A stretch of DNA of 64,000 nucleotides, from contig NZ_WKJD01000006.1 in assembly GCF_009674665.1 (NCBI RefSeq), positions 62,001 through 126,000 on the forward strand. The letters are read 5' to 3'. Under the pieces are notes generated by a model, which saw nothing but the letters and a program-made list of their open reading frames with translations, had not been told where the DNA came from and did no database searches. How positions within the stretch are numbered: position 1 is the stretch's first letter; every line of letters starts with the position of its first letter. Made by a program: the position numbers and the translations under genes. This DNA comes from Agromyces kandeliae. GTDB taxonomy: Bacteria; Actinomycetota; Actinomycetes; Actinomycetales; Microbacteriaceae. Shown here piece by piece: positions 24,985 to 33,725 of the stretch.

Positions 24985-26430
24985 TCACGCCATGGTGAGC
25001 GCGAGTCCCGGGTCACGCAGGATCCGACCGACGTCGGCCAGGAATCGCGAGCCCTGCTCGCCGTCGACCAGGCGATGGTCGAACGAGAGCGAGAGCGTCA
25101 TCACGTCGCGGAGCGCCACCTCGCCGCGGTGCTCCCACGGCGTGCGGCGCACCGCGCCCATCGCGAGGATCGCGGCCTCGCCCGGGTTGAGGATCGGCGT
25201 TCCCGCGTCGATCCCGAACACGCCGATGTTCGTGATCGAGATGGTTCCGCCGGAGAGGTCGGCCGGCGCCGTCCGACCCGCGCGGGCGGTCTCGGCGAGC
25301 CGGGAGATGGCGTCGGCGAGCTCGATGAGCGTCATCCGCTCGGCGCCCTTGACGTTCGGGACGACGAGCCCGCGCTCGGTCGCCGCCGCGATGCCCAGGT
25401 TCACACCGCCGAAGCGCACGATCTCCTGCGCCTCCTCGTCCCACCGCGAGTTGACCTCGGGCGTGCGGCCCGCCGCGATGCAGAGCGCCTTGGCGACGAC
25501 CGTCAGCGGCGTGACCTTGTGCCCCGCGTAGGCGCGGTCTGCACGGATGCCCGCGAGCAGCTCCATGGTCGCCGTCACGTCGACCGTGAGGAACTCGGTG
25601 ACGTGCGGCGCCGTGAACGCGCTGCGGACCATCGCGGCCGCAGTGTGCTTGCGGACGCCCTTGATCGGGATGCGCGTCTCGGCGGGTGCGGCCTCGCGCG
25701 CGGCGCGCGTCGGCTCCGACTCGGTTGCCTCCGGGGCGCCCGTCGCCGCGGATGCCGCGGCCTCGACGTCCGACCTGGTGATGAGTCCGCGTTCGCCCGT
25801 GCCGACGACCCGTTCGAGGTCGATGCCGAGGTCGCGTGCGAGCTTCCGCACGGGTGGGGTCGACCTCGGTCGCTCGCCGCGGCCCGCGTCGTGCCCGCCG
25901 GCGGAACCGCCCGCGTGCGTCGCCGTGTCGGGCTCGAGGCGATCGTGCTCGGGCGGGGCCGGCACGAGGTCGTCGCGGAGCGCCGCGCCGCCGAGCCGCC
26001 GGGCGCGGCGCTTCGGCCCGCGCTCGGCGCCCGCGCCGTAGCCGACCAGGGTGGGCTCGCGCGTCTCAGCGGGCTCGTCGGACGCGTCGGCGACCTCCGG
26101 TGCCGGCGCGACGTCCGCGGCGGGCGCCGACGCGGAGGTCGCCGCCACGGCCTCGGTCGTCGGCTCGACGGGTGCCGGAGCGTCGCCGCCCGTGTCGCAC
26201 GAGAACAGCTTCTCGCCGACGTTCACGGTCTCGCCCTCGGCCGCGTGTAACGCGGTCACGGTGCCCTCGAAGGGCGAGGGCAGCTCGACGACGGCCTTCG
26301 CGGTCTCGACGTCGGCGATGATCTGGTTGAGTTCGACGTGGTCGCCGACCTGGACGCGCCACGCCACGATCTCGGACTCGGTGAGTCCCTCGCCGAGGTC
26401 GGGCAGCGCGAAGTCGCGGATGGTGCTCAC
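24985..26430 (-). CDS. bkdC: Branched-chain alpha-keto acid dehydrogenase E2 (dihydrolipoyl acyltransferase)
   Basis: The 481-aa core of the 2-oxo-acid dehydrogenase complex. One N-terminal lipoyl domain (lipoylated K45 in ADVETAKAVVEL) is followed by a long Ala/Pro/Asp-rich linker. Then come the peripheral subunit-binding domain (TPPVRKLARDLGIDLERVVGTG) and a catalytic domain ending SLSFDHRLVDGEQGSRFL with the active-site His-Asp. GTG 26430 overlaps the bkdB stop (GTGA). E3 is not encoded here. Actinobacterial pyruvate dehydrogenase uses the unrelated AceE, so the heterotetrameric E1 next door favours branched-chain substrates. Confidence 0.93.
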   Translation of the reverse strand: MSTIRDFALPDLGEGLTESEIVAWRVQVGDHVELNQIIADVETAKAVVELPSPFEGTVTALHAAEGETVNVGEKLFSCDTGGDAPAPVEPTTEAVAATSASAPAADVAPAPEVADASDEPAETREPTLVGYGAGAERGPKRRARRLGGAALRDDLVPAPPEHDRLEPDTATHAGGSAGGHDAGRGERPRSTPPVRKLARDLGIDLERVVGTGERGLITRSDVEAAASAATGAPEATESEPTRAAREAAPAETRIPIKGVRKHTAAAMVRSAFTAPHVTEFLTVDVTATMELLAGIRADRAYAGHKVTPLTVVAKALCIAAGRTPEVNSRWDEEAQEIVRFGGVNLGIAAATERGLVVPNVKGAERMTLIELADAISRLAETARAGRTAPADLSGGTISITNIGVFGIDAGTPILNPGEAAILAMGAVRRTPWEHRGEVALRDVMTLSLSFDHRLVDGEQGSRFLADVGRILRDPGLALTMA

Positions 26431-27446
26431 GCGTCCACCTCCGACACGTCCGAGAGCGAGTTCGGCCGGCCGAGGGCGCGGTCGACGCCGTCGAGGATCC
26501 GGTCGAGGTCTGGCAGGTGGTGCTGCTCGAGCTTGGCGGGCGGATACGGGATGTCGTGGCCGGTCACGCGCACCGGAGCGGCCTCGAGGTACTCGAAGCA
26601 GCGCTCGGTGATCGCGGCGGCGATCTCGGCACCGACGCCGCCCTGCTCCCCGGCCTCGTGCGCGACGACGAGCCGGCCGGTTCGCCGGACGGATGCCTCG
26701 ATCGTGGCGTAGTCGACGGGCGCGAGCGAGCGCAGGTCGATGACCTCGATCGCGACGCCCTCCTCCGCGGCGGCGGTCGCGGCATCCTTCGCGGTCTGCA
26801 CGAGCGCGCCGTACGTGACGAGCGTCACGTCGTCGCCGGTGGCGACCGTCGTCGCGACGCCCATGGGTCGTGCGTCGGCCAGGTTCGCGTCGAGGTCGAC
26901 CTCGCCCTTGACGTGGTACCGGCGCTTGGGCTCGAGGAAGATCACGGGATCGTCGCTCGCGATCGCCTGCTGGATCATCACGTACGCGTCGGCGGGGTTC
27001 GAGCACGCCACGACGCGGAGCCCGGCGGTGTGCGTGAAGTACGCCTCGGGCGACTCGGAGTGATGCTCCGCCGCGCCGATGCCTCCGCCGAACGGGATGC
27101 GGATGACGATCGGCATCCGCACCGTGCCCCTCGAGCGGTAGTGCAGCTTGGCGACCTGGGCGACGATCTGGTCGAACGAGGGGTAGACGAACCCGTCGAA
27201 CTGGATCTCGACGACGGGTCGGAACCCGCGATACGCCAGGCCCACGGCGGTGCCGACGATGCCGGCCTCGGAGAGGGGCGTGTCCACGACGCGGCGTTCC
27301 CCGAACTCGGCCTTGAGGCCGTCGGTGATGCGGAACACGCCGCCGAGCGTGCCGATGTCCTCGCCCATGAGCACGACCTTGTCGTCCTCGGCCAGCGCAC
27401 GGCGGAGCCCCTCGTTGATGGCCTTGCCGAAGGTGATGGTCGTCAT
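26427..27446 (-). CDS. bkdB: Branched-chain alpha-keto acid dehydrogenase E1 beta
   Basis: A 339-aa transketolase-like beta subunit: MTTITFGKAINEGLRRALAED, VLMGEDIGTLGGVFRITDGL, FGGGIGAAEHHSESPEAYFTH and FLEPKRRYHVKGEV. It pairs with BkdA to bind thiamine pyrophosphate and decarboxylate branched-chain keto acids from leucine, valine and isoleucine. It overlaps bkdA by 4 nt (ATGA) and bkdC by 4 nt, so the three subunits are translated in series. Confidence 0.94.
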   Translation of the reverse strand: MTTITFGKAINEGLRRALAEDDKVVLMGEDIGTLGGVFRITDGLKAEFGERRVVDTPLSEAGIVGTAVGLAYRGFRPVVEIQFDGFVYPSFDQIVAQVAKLHYRSRGTVRMPIVIRIPFGGGIGAAEHHSESPEAYFTHTAGLRVVACSNPADAYVMIQQAIASDDPVIFLEPKRRYHVKGEVDLDANLADARPMGVATTVATGDDVTLVTYGALVQTAKDAATAAAEEGVAIEVIDLRSLAPVDYATIEASVRRTGRLVVAHEAGEQGGVGAEIAAAITERCFEYLEAAPVRVTGHDIPYPPAKLEQHHLPDLDRILDGVDRALGRPNSLSDVSEVDA

Positions 27447-28564
27447 CGCGCCCCCTCCTCGTCGAACATGGCCAGGTAGCGCGCGTAGCGCTCGCGCTGG
27501 CGCTCGAGGTGGCTGTTCGGCTCCGCGTAGACGTGGTCGAACACGCTCATGGGCTCCGGGTCGGGGATCGTGGTGAGTCCGGCGCGGAGATCCGCGGCGG
27601 CGCGGTCCGCAGCGGCCTTCGCGTCGGCGTCCACGGCGTCGATGTCGGCACCGGATGCCGCGATGAACGCGTGCAGGCGCGTGATCGGATCGCGCTCTCG
27701 CCACTCGGCGAGGTCGTCGTCGGTGCGGTAGCGCTTGGGGTCGTCCGCCGTGGTGTGCGGGCCCATGCGGTAGGTCACGGCCTCGATGAAAGCCGGTCCC
27801 TCGCCGCGGCGCGCGCGGTCGAGCGCCCATCGGGTGACCGCGAGGACGGCGAGCACGTCGTTGCCGTCGACGCGGATGCCGGGCATGCCGAAGCCGTCGG
27901 CGCGACGCGCCAGCGGCTGCTTCGACTGCAGGCCCACGGGCTCGGAGATCGCCCAGCCGTTGTTCTGGCAGAAGAACACGACGGGTGCGTCGAAGCTCGA
28001 CGCGAACACGAGCGCCTCGTTGACGTCGCCCTCGCTCGTCGCTCCGTCGCCGAAGTAGGCGATCGAGGCGGCGCTCGAGTCCTCCCACTTCGCGCCCATG
28101 GCCCAGCCGACGGCGTGCAGCGACTGCGCGCCGATGATGATCTGCGGCACCGCCATCCGCTTCTCGAAGGGGTTCCAGCCGGATGCCGCCGTCCCGCGCC
28201 AGACGCTGAGCAACTCGTCGGGTCGGACGCCGCGCAGCCACGCCACGGCGTGCTCGCGGTAGCTGGAGAACACGAAGTCGTCGTCGTGCAGGGCGCGGGC
28301 GGAGCCGATCTGCGCGGCCTCCTGGCCCGCGAGCGGCGGCCAGAGGCCGAGCTCGCCCTGGCGCTGCAGCGCAGTGGCCTCGGAGTCGAGCCGGCGGATC
28401 ACGACCATGTCGCGGTGCAGCCCGATGAGCGCATCGACGTCGACGTCGGCGACCCACGGATCGAACTCGGGGTTCGCGTGGCGACCGCCGGTCGCGTCGA
28501 GGAGTCGGACGAGGTCGTCGGGGCGGGTGAGCAGCCCGGTCGCCTCTCGGTCGGAAGGGGTCAT
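27443..28564 (-). CDS. bkdA: Branched-chain alpha-keto acid dehydrogenase E1 alpha
   Basis: A 373-aa alpha subunit with the thiamine pyrophosphate motif beginning YFGDGATSEGDVNEALVFAS and closing CQNNGWAIS, and the regulatory-loop region TYRMGPHTTADDPKRYR. ATG 28564 is preceded by GGAGG. It is first in the bkdABC operon, divergent from an Lrp/AsnC regulator. Inverted TTGAGC-N3-TTGC sites lie in the shared 166-bp upstream region. In M. tuberculosis the equivalent genes (Rv2497c-Rv2495c) are next to citE, matching the cluster described here. Confidence 0.94.
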   Translation of the reverse strand: MTPSDREATGLLTRPDDLVRLLDATGGRHANPEFDPWVADVDVDALIGLHRDMVVIRRLDSEATALQRQGELGLWPPLAGQEAAQIGSARALHDDDFVFSSYREHAVAWLRGVRPDELLSVWRGTAASGWNPFEKRMAVPQIIIGAQSLHAVGWAMGAKWEDSSAASIAYFGDGATSEGDVNEALVFASSFDAPVVFFCQNNGWAISEPVGLQSKQPLARRADGFGMPGIRVDGNDVLAVLAVTRWALDRARRGEGPAFIEAVTYRMGPHTTADDPKRYRTDDDLAEWRERDPITRLHAFIAASGADIDAVDADAKAAADRAAADLRAGLTTIPDPEPMSVFDHVYAEPNSHLERQRERYARYLAMFDEEGAR

Positions 28565-28650
28565 CGTCGAACCTCCGTGTCGGCTCGGCCGCCTTGTGGG
28601 CAGCCTCGCACCGGCGCCGATGCCGGGTACTCGCAGGGTACGACGATCTG

Positions 28651-28691
28651 GCAATCGGCTCAAGCAACGACGCTCGGATTGAGCATGTTGC
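28651..28691. promoter_or_regulatory. Inverted Lrp-type sites between bkdA and the Lrp/AsnC gene
   Basis: GCAATCGGCTCAA at 28651-28663 and TTGAGCATGTTGC at 28679-28691 are inverted copies of TTGAGC-N3-TTGC with the two arms centred near 28671. This fits dimeric Lrp/AsnC binding and control of both divergent units. Confidence 0.55.
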
Positions 28692-28730
28692 ATAGTGCCG
28701 GGACCGATGCGGGTGCTAACGTGTGGCGAT

Positions 28731-29189
28731 ATGACCGGCTACGACCCCGTCGACCGAGCACTGCTCAGCGCCCTCGCCACCGACCCGCGGGCGACGGTCG
28801 TCGCGCTCGCCGAACGGCTCCGGATGAGCCGGAACACCGTCCAGGCGCGAATGGCCCGCCTGGAGTCATCCGGCGCGTTCCTCTCCTTCGAGCGGAGCAT
28901 CGATCCGAGCCCGCTCGGCTATCCGCTCGAGGCGTTCGTGGCGGTGCACGCGCGGCAGAAGGTGCTCGCAGACGTCGTCGAGGCGCTCTCCGAGATCCCC
29001 GAGGTGATCCAGGCGCACGGGCTCTCTGGTCAGATCGACCTGCTCGTGCGGGTCGTCTGCCGCGACGCCCACGACCTGTTCCGCATCGACGAGGCGATCC
29101 TCGCGATCGAGGGGGTCGAGCGGACGGAGACCTCGCTCGCGATGGGCGAGCTCATCCCCTACCGATTGGGGCCGCTGCTCGACCTCTGA
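28731..29189 (+). CDS. Lrp/AsnC-family regulator, probable regulator of bkdABC
   Basis: A 152-aa protein with an N-terminal helix-turn-helix (DPRATVVALAERLRMSRNTVQARMARLE) and a C-terminal RAM/ACT-like domain (LVRVVCRDAHDLFRIDEAILAIEGVERTETSLAMGE). Proteins of this family sense amino acids, and bkdR-type members activate branched-chain catabolism; the divergent bkd operon makes that role likely. The ATG lies 8 nt after a TAACGT -10 at 28717-28722 with no ribosome binding site, again suggesting a leaderless message. Confidence 0.92.
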   Translation: MTGYDPVDRALLSALATDPRATVVALAERLRMSRNTVQARMARLESSGAFLSFERSIDPSPLGYPLEAFVAVHARQKVLADVVEALSEIPEVIQAHGLSGQIDLLVRVVCRDAHDLFRIDEAILAIEGVERTETSLAMGELIPYRLGPLLDL

Positions 29190-29206
29190 CGCGTGCAGGA
29201 CGGATA

Positions 29207-29265
29207 TGCAAAGAAACTTCTGCAAAGACATGCTTGCAAAGCTTTCTTTGCAGAGGTACCTTTGC
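29207..29265 (+). promoter_or_regulatory. 14-bp-phased GCAAAG repeat array before the ArsR-type gene
   Basis: TGCAAAG recurs at 29207, 29221 and 29235 on the plus strand, then inverted as CTTTGCA at 29246 and CTTTGC at 29260; copies within each orientation are exactly 14 bp apart. The central pair forms TGCAAAG-N4-CTTTGCA. TTGCAA (29234-29239), 17 bp and TACCTT (29257-29262) give a promoter inside the array, 6 nt before the ATG at 29269. Confidence 0.65.
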
Positions 29266-29268
29266 GAC

Positions 29269-29925
29269 ATGGACGAGCAGACGAACGACCCCGAGTCGTG
29301 GCCGAGCAGCACACGGCACCCCGGCATCGACCACGTGCTCTCCTCCGAGAGCCTGAAGAGCCTCGCGCATCCGCTCCGAGTGCAGATCTACGACGAGCTC
29401 TCGACGTACGGGCCGCTCACCGCGAGCGGGCTGGCCGAGCGGCTGGGCGAATCGAGCGGTGCGACCAGCTACCACCTCCGGCAGCTCGCGAAGGCCGGCC
29501 TCGTGCAGGAGGTCACCGACCGGGGCAAGGGTCGCGAACGCTGGTGGGAGCGCCGGCCGGGGTCGATCGCGATCCCCGACGCCCGCAGCCTGCCGCGGGG
29601 CAGCGCCGAACGGCTCGCGGTCAGGCTCGTGGAGGACGAGTGGTTCCGCTCACGGGACCAGAACTTCCGCGAGTTCCTGACCACCGGCGAAGAGGTCTTC
29701 GGCAGCGACTGGCTCGACATCGCGACCTCCGACACCATCAACCTCAGGCTCACGCCCGACCAGCTGCACGGGCTCGTGACCGACATCGACGTCGTGCTGA
29801 AGAAGTACATCGACGCGTACAAGCGCACGCCGTCGCCAGGGTCGCGCCCCGTGCAGATCCACGTCAACGCCTTCCCGCTCGTCCGCGGCGAGGCGTCCGG
29901 GGCGGATGGAACGGAACGGCCATGA
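29269..29925 (+). CDS. ArsR-type winged-helix regulator
   Basis: A 218-aa protein with an N-terminal winged helix: SLAHPLRVQIYDELSTYGPLTASGLAERL, then ESSGATSYHLRQLAKAGLVQEV and a basic wing RGKGRERWWERRPG. The C-terminal half (about 120 aa) is an uncharacterised sensor region typical of actinobacterial HTH_20/ArsR proteins that lack metal-binding cysteines. ATG 29269 is chosen because it sits just after the promoter; the ATG at 29206 would translate the operator array. It is coupled to a 70-aa gene by an ATGA overlap. Confidence 0.9.
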   Translation: MDEQTNDPESWPSSTRHPGIDHVLSSESLKSLAHPLRVQIYDELSTYGPLTASGLAERLGESSGATSYHLRQLAKAGLVQEVTDRGKGRERWWERRPGSIAIPDARSLPRGSAERLAVRLVEDEWFRSRDQNFREFLTTGEEVFGSDWLDIATSDTINLRLTPDQLHGLVTDIDVVLKKYIDAYKRTPSPGSRPVQIHVNAFPLVRGEASGADGTERP

Positions 29926-30134
29926 ACACGCTCACCCTCTCCCCCGCATCGGGCCTGCTCTCCCTGCTGGCCGTGCGCGCGGGCCTCGCGCTCGCGAGGT
30001 GGGGGCGCCGCCGCACCGTCCGCCGCACCGATCGAGAACGGATGCTCCGCGCCCTCGCCGAGCGGTCCGCCGCGCGCGACGCCGCCGAGGAACGCGCCCG
30101 CATCGGCGCCGCCGCACGCCTGACGCTCATGTAG
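29922..30134 (+). CDS. Small basic protein translationally coupled to the ArsR-type regulator
   Basis: A 70-aa protein I do not recognise. It has a hydrophobic N-terminal stretch (residues 9-26, SGLLSLLAVRAGLALARW) and then a strongly basic, alanine-rich helical tail full of Arg and Glu. The ATG overlaps the regulator's TGA (ATGA), and the reading frame has the GC-rich third positions of real genes here. It could be a membrane-anchored partner that modulates the regulator; that is only inference from coupling. Confidence 0.65.
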   Translation: MNTLTLSPASGLLSLLAVRAGLALARWGRRRTVRRTDRERMLRALAERSAARDAAEERARIGAAARLTLM

Positions 30135-30235
30135 CGGGCGGCGCGACCCCTCCGATCGCGCACGGCGCTCGGGTTTGGATCGGCACGCCTCCCGTGTCAG
30201 GGTGTACTTCCCGAACACCCCCGCGAAGGAGCACC

Positions 30236-31084
30236 ATGTCCCGCCGACGCCCCCTGCAGCTCGACGGACGACTCGCCGTCGTCACCGGAGCCGGAAGCGG
30301 CATGGGCCGGGCATCGGCCGAGCTGCTCGCCGCTCGCGGGTGCTCCCTCGCGGTGGTGGACCGCGACCCGGACGCACTCCGGTCGCTCGCGTCCGAGCTG
30401 GGCGGCCGCGGTGTCGCCGTCAGCGCCCACACGATCGACCTCGCCGACCTCGCGGCCGTCGCGTCCCTGCCGGACGCGGTCGCCGCAGCGCACGAGCAGG
30501 CGCCGAGCATCCTGCTGAACTGCGCGGGCGTGTCGATGCTCGGGCGCTTCGACCAGGCGACGCTCGACGAGTTCCGCTGGGTCGTCGACGTCAACCTCTG
30601 GGGCACGGTCGCGATGACGAAGGCCTTCCTGCCGGCGCTCTCGGGTGCAGGCGATGCGCACATCGCCAACGTGTCGAGCCTGTACGGCCTCGCCGCACCG
30701 TCGGGCCGCGTCCCGTACGTGACCTCGAAGTTCGCGGTGCGCGGCTTCACCGATGCGCTCCGCCACGAGCTCGAGGCGACGTCGGTCACGGTGTCGGCGA
30801 TCTACCCCGGCGGCGTGCAGACCGGGATCATCCACCACGCCCGCGTCGCCGCTGCCGTCGCGCCGGGCGCTGCGGCGCGCGCCGCCGACGCGCAGTCCGC
30901 GCTCTACCGCACGACCCCGGCCCAGGCCGCCGAGCGCATCGTCGACGGCATCGTGCGACGCCGCCCGCGCGTATTCATCGGCCGCGATTCGCGCCTGAGC
31001 GACCTCGTCACGCGCGTCGCACCCGTCGGCTACTGGAACCTCATGCGCGGCATCGTCGCGGCCGCGGGCGACACGCGCGGCTGA
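30236..31084 (+). CDS. Short-chain dehydrogenase/reductase
   Basis: A 282-aa classical SDR: cofactor motif VVTGAGSGMGRASAE near residues 15-29, VVDRDPDAL indicating NAD(H) preference through the aspartate, LNCAGVSMLG, and the catalytic Ser/Tyr/Lys in NVSSLYG and YVTSKFAV. The C-terminal tail (FIGRDSRLSDLVTRVAPVGYWNLM) matches actinobacterial SDRs that act on lipophilic alcohols. The substrate is unknown. ATG 30236 has GAAGGA upstream. It converges on pnp across two hairpins. Confidence 0.9.
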   Translation: MSRRRPLQLDGRLAVVTGAGSGMGRASAELLAARGCSLAVVDRDPDALRSLASELGGRGVAVSAHTIDLADLAAVASLPDAVAAAHEQAPSILLNCAGVSMLGRFDQATLDEFRWVVDVNLWGTVAMTKAFLPALSGAGDAHIANVSSLYGLAAPSGRVPYVTSKFAVRGFTDALRHELEATSVTVSAIYPGGVQTGIIHHARVAAAVAPGAAARAADAQSALYRTTPAQAAERIVDGIVRRRPRVFIGRDSRLSDLVTRVAPVGYWNLMRGIVAAAGDTRG

Positions 31085-31101
31085 CGCGGGATCCCCGCAG
31101 C

Positions 31102-31126
31102 CGGGCCCTCGGCCGCTCGGGGCCCG
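31102..31126 (+). terminator. Hairpin after the SDR gene
   Basis: CGGGCCC at 31102-31108 pairs with GGGCCCG at 31120-31126 (11-nt loop), 17 nt past the stop codon. Confidence 0.45.
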
Positions 31127-31143
31127 TCGCCGGCCCGGGACGA

Positions 31144-31179
31144 CGGATGCCCGCCCCGACGGTTCGGGACGGGCATCCG
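31144..31179. terminator. Hairpin between convergent SDR and pnp genes
   Basis: CGGATGCCCGCCCCGA at 31144-31159 pairs with 31164-31179 over 16 positions with one mismatch and a 4-nt loop. It lies 18 nt past the pnp stop and carries the GGATGCC word seen in other hairpins of this window. Confidence 0.7.
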
Positions 31180-31197
31180 GTGACGCCGGGCGAGCGC

Positions 31198-33480
31198 TTA
31201 CGCGTCGACGCCCTCGGCGGGAGCCTCGGCGTGCTCGCCGGTCGCGCCGCGGCCGTTGGTGTCGGCCTCCTCGGCGATGACGGGAGCGAGCGAGAGCTTG
31301 CCGCGGTCGTCGATCTTCGTGATCTCGACGAGGATCTTCTGGCCGACGCCGAGCACGTCGTCGACGTTCTCGACGCGCTTGCCGCCGGCGAGCTTGCGCA
31401 CCTCGGAGATGTGCAGCAGGCCGTCCTTGCCGGGCAGCAGCGAGATGAAGGCGCCGAAGGCGGCGATCTTCACGACGGTGCCGAGGAACTGCTCGCCGAC
31501 CTCGGGGTTGGTCGGGTTGGCGATGGCGTTCACGGCGGCGCGGGCCGCCTCGGCCGAGGGGCCGTCGGTCGCGCCGATGTAGACGGTGCCGTCCTCCTCG
31601 ATCGAGATCTCGGCACCGGTCTCGTCCTGGATGCCGTTGATCGTCTTGCCCTTGGGGCCGATCAGCTCGCCGATCTTGTCGACCGGGATCTGCACGCTGA
31701 TGACGCGCGGCGCGGTGGGCGCCATCTCGTCGGGGCCGTCGATGGCGGCGTTCAGCACCTGCAGGATCGTGGTGCGCGCCTCCTTCGCCTGGGTCAGCGC
31801 GCCCGCGAGCACCGACGCCGGGATGCCGTCGAGCTTGGTGTCGAGCTGGATCGCGGTGACGAACTCGGAGGTGCCGGCGACCTTGAAGTCCATGTCGCCG
31901 AGCGCGTCCTCCGCACCGAGGATGTCGGTGAGCGCCGCGTAGCGGGTCTCGCCGTCGACGGTGTCGGAGATGAGGCCCATCGCGATGCCCGCGACCGGCG
32001 CCTTCAGCGGCACGCCCGCGTTCAGCAGCGACAGCGTCGAGGCGCAGACCGAGCCCATCGAGGTCGAGCCGTTCGAGCCGAGCGCCTCGGAGACCTGGCG
32101 GATGGCGTACGGGAACTCCTCGCGGGTCGGCAGCACCGGCACGAGCGCACGCTCGGCGAGCGCGCCGTGGCCGATCTCGCGACGCTTCGGCGAACCCACA
32201 CGACCGGTCTCACCCGTCGAGTACGGCGGGAAGTTGTAGTTGTGCATGTAGCGCTTCTTCGTGACCGGGCTCAGCGAGTCGATCTGCTGCTCGAGCTTCA
32301 GCATGTTCAGCGTGGTCACGCCGAGGATCTGGGTCTCGCCGCGCTGGAAGATGGCCGAACCGTGCACGCGCGGGATGACCTGCACCTCGGCGTCGAGCGG
32401 GCGGATGTCGGCCAGGCCGCGGCCGTCGATGCGCACGCCGTCGGCGAGCACACGCGAGCGGACCACGAGCTTCGTGACCGACTTGTAGGCGGCGGACACC
32501 TCGCCGATGGCCGACTCGGGCAGCTCGCCCGCCTCGACCTTGGCGGCGATAGCCTCCTTGACGCGCGCCTTCAGCGCGTCGTCGGCGTCCTGGCGCTCCA
32601 CCTTGCCGGCGATCTGGTAGATGCCCTTGAGCTCGTCGTAGGCGAGGGCGGCGACGGCGTCGTAGGTCTCGCTCTGGTAGGGCGGGAACGTCGGGTAGTC
32701 GGCGGTGGGCTTCGCGGCGGTCGACGCGACCGACTGCTGCGCCTCGACGAGCTGCTTGATGAAGGGCTTCGACGCCTCGATGCCCTGCGCGATGACGGTC
32801 TCGTCGGGCTTCACGGCGCCGGCCTTGATGAGGTTCCACGCGTTGTCGGTGGCCTCGGCCTCGATCATCATGATCGCGACGTCCTGCGAGCCGTCGGCCT
32901 CGGTCACGACACGGCCGGCGACGACCATGCTGAAGACCGCGTCCTCGAGCTGCGAGTGCTTCGGGAACGCGACCCACTGGCCGTCGATGAGGGCGACGCG
33001 CACGCCGCCGACCGGGCCCGAGAAGGGCAGGCCCGACAGCTGCGTCGAGAGCGACGCCGCGTTGATGGCGAGCACGTCGTAGAGCTCGTCGGGCTCGATG
33101 GCGAGCACCGTGACGACGACCTGCACCTCGTTGCGGAGGCCCTCGACGAACGAGGGGCGCAGCGGGCGGTCGATCAGGCGGCAGGTGAGGATCGCCTCGG
33201 TCGAGGGGCGGCCCTCGCGACGGAAGAACGAGCCGGGGATCCGGCCCGCGGCGTACATGCGCTCCTCGACGTCGATCGTGAGCGGGAAGAAGTCGAAGTG
33301 CTCCTTGGGCTGCTTCGACACCGACGTGGCCGAGAGCAGCATGGTCTCGTCGTCGATGTATGCCGCCGCGGAGCCCTGCGCCTGCTGGGCGAGGCGGCCC
33401 GTCTCGAATCGGACGGTGCGGGTGCCGAATCGACCGTTGTCGATGATCGTCTCGGCGAACGTGATCTCAGGACCTTCCAA
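31198..33480 (-). CDS. pnp: Polyribonucleotide nucleotidyltransferase (PNPase)
   Basis: A 760-aa 3'-5' phosphorolytic RNase/polymerase. It has two RNase PH domains (catalytic-site segment [19 protein letters not shown] in the second), a KH domain ([21 protein letters not shown]) and an S1 domain ([28 protein letters not shown]). The start is TTG 33480, giving [16 protein letters not shown], the conserved actinobacterial N-terminus; an AGGAGAG lies upstream. A long leader separates it from a TAGGCT -10 at 33731. rpsO, normally directly upstream, is 14 kb away. Confidence 0.97.
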   Translation of the reverse strand: MEGPEITFAETIIDNGRFGTRTVRFETGRLAQQAQGSAAAYIDDETMLLSATSVSKQPKEHFDFFPLTIDVEERMYAAGRIPGSFFRREGRPSTEAILTCRLIDRPLRPSFVEGLRNEVQVVVTVLAIEPDELYDVLAINAASLSTQLSGLPFSGPVGGVRVALIDGQWVAFPKHSQLEDAVFSMVVAGRVVTEADGSQDVAIMMIEAEATDNAWNLIKAGAVKPDETVIAQGIEASKPFIKQLVEAQQSVASTAAKPTADYPTFPPYQSETYDAVAALAYDELKGIYQIAGKVERQDADDALKARVKEAIAAKVEAGELPESAIGEVSAAYKSVTKLVVRSRVLADGVRIDGRGLADIRPLDAEVQVIPRVHGSAIFQRGETQILGVTTLNMLKLEQQIDSLSPVTKKRYMHNYNFPPYSTGETGRVGSPKRREIGHGALAERALVPVLPTREEFPYAIRQVSEALGSNGSTSMGSVCASTLSLLNAGVPLKAPVAGIAMGLISDTVDGETRYAALTDILGAEDALGDMDFKVAGTSEFVTAIQLDTKLDGIPASVLAGALTQAKEARTTILQVLNAAIDGPDEMAPTAPRVISVQIPVDKIGELIGPKGKTINGIQDETGAEISIEEDGTVYIGATDGPSAEAARAAVNAIANPTNPEVGEQFLGTVVKIAAFGAFISLLPGKDGLLHISEVRKLAGGKRVENVDDVLGVGQKILVEITKIDDRGKLSLAPVIAEEADTNGRGATGEHAEAPAEGVDA

Positions 33481-33719
33481 GAGGTCTCTCTCCTTTGTTT
33501 CGGCTCGCACGCCCGTGTGGCGCGCGAGGTGAACAAGGAGCAGGAACAGGCAGATCTCAGGACATCGCGTGATGCCGCCAGCGCTGGCCACCAGTAGAAG
33601 TCCACCAAGCTCTCGATTGGTAAGCCACCACAGGGGACCAGCTTCCTGCCGGCCTGCTCCAGCGCGCCCGATGCGGGCGCAAGCTCATGTTGAATTGAGC
33701 GGATGCCCCGTGGGCATCC
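33481..33719 (-). ncRNA. Structured pnp 5' leader (candidate actino-pnp motif)
   Basis: About 240 nt between the predicted start of transcription and the pnp TTG. It can form a hairpin at the very 5' end (GGATGCCC/GGGCATCC, 33719-33701), a second at 33680-33664 (GCGCCCG/CGGGCGC with a 3-nt loop) and a third around the palindrome GCCAGCGCTGGC at 33577-33588. A conserved actino-pnp RNA element is known upstream of actinobacterial pnp genes; position and structure fit, but I could not compare the consensus. Autoregulation by PNPase through the leader is the usual logic. Confidence 0.5.
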
Positions 33720-33725
33720 TCACCG

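Noticed and set aside
24985-28564. Calling the 2-oxo-acid dehydrogenase genes pyruvate dehydrogenase
   Set aside because: The two-subunit E1, the Lrp-type regulator and the match to the mycobacterial branched-chain complex fit branched-chain keto acids better; actinobacteria generally use AceE for pyruvate.
30175-33597. A 1140-codon plus-strand open frame opposite pnp
   Set aside because: It is antisense to a certain pnp gene and its translation is low-complexity Arg/Gly/Asp-rich sequence without domains, as expected for high-GC shadow frames.
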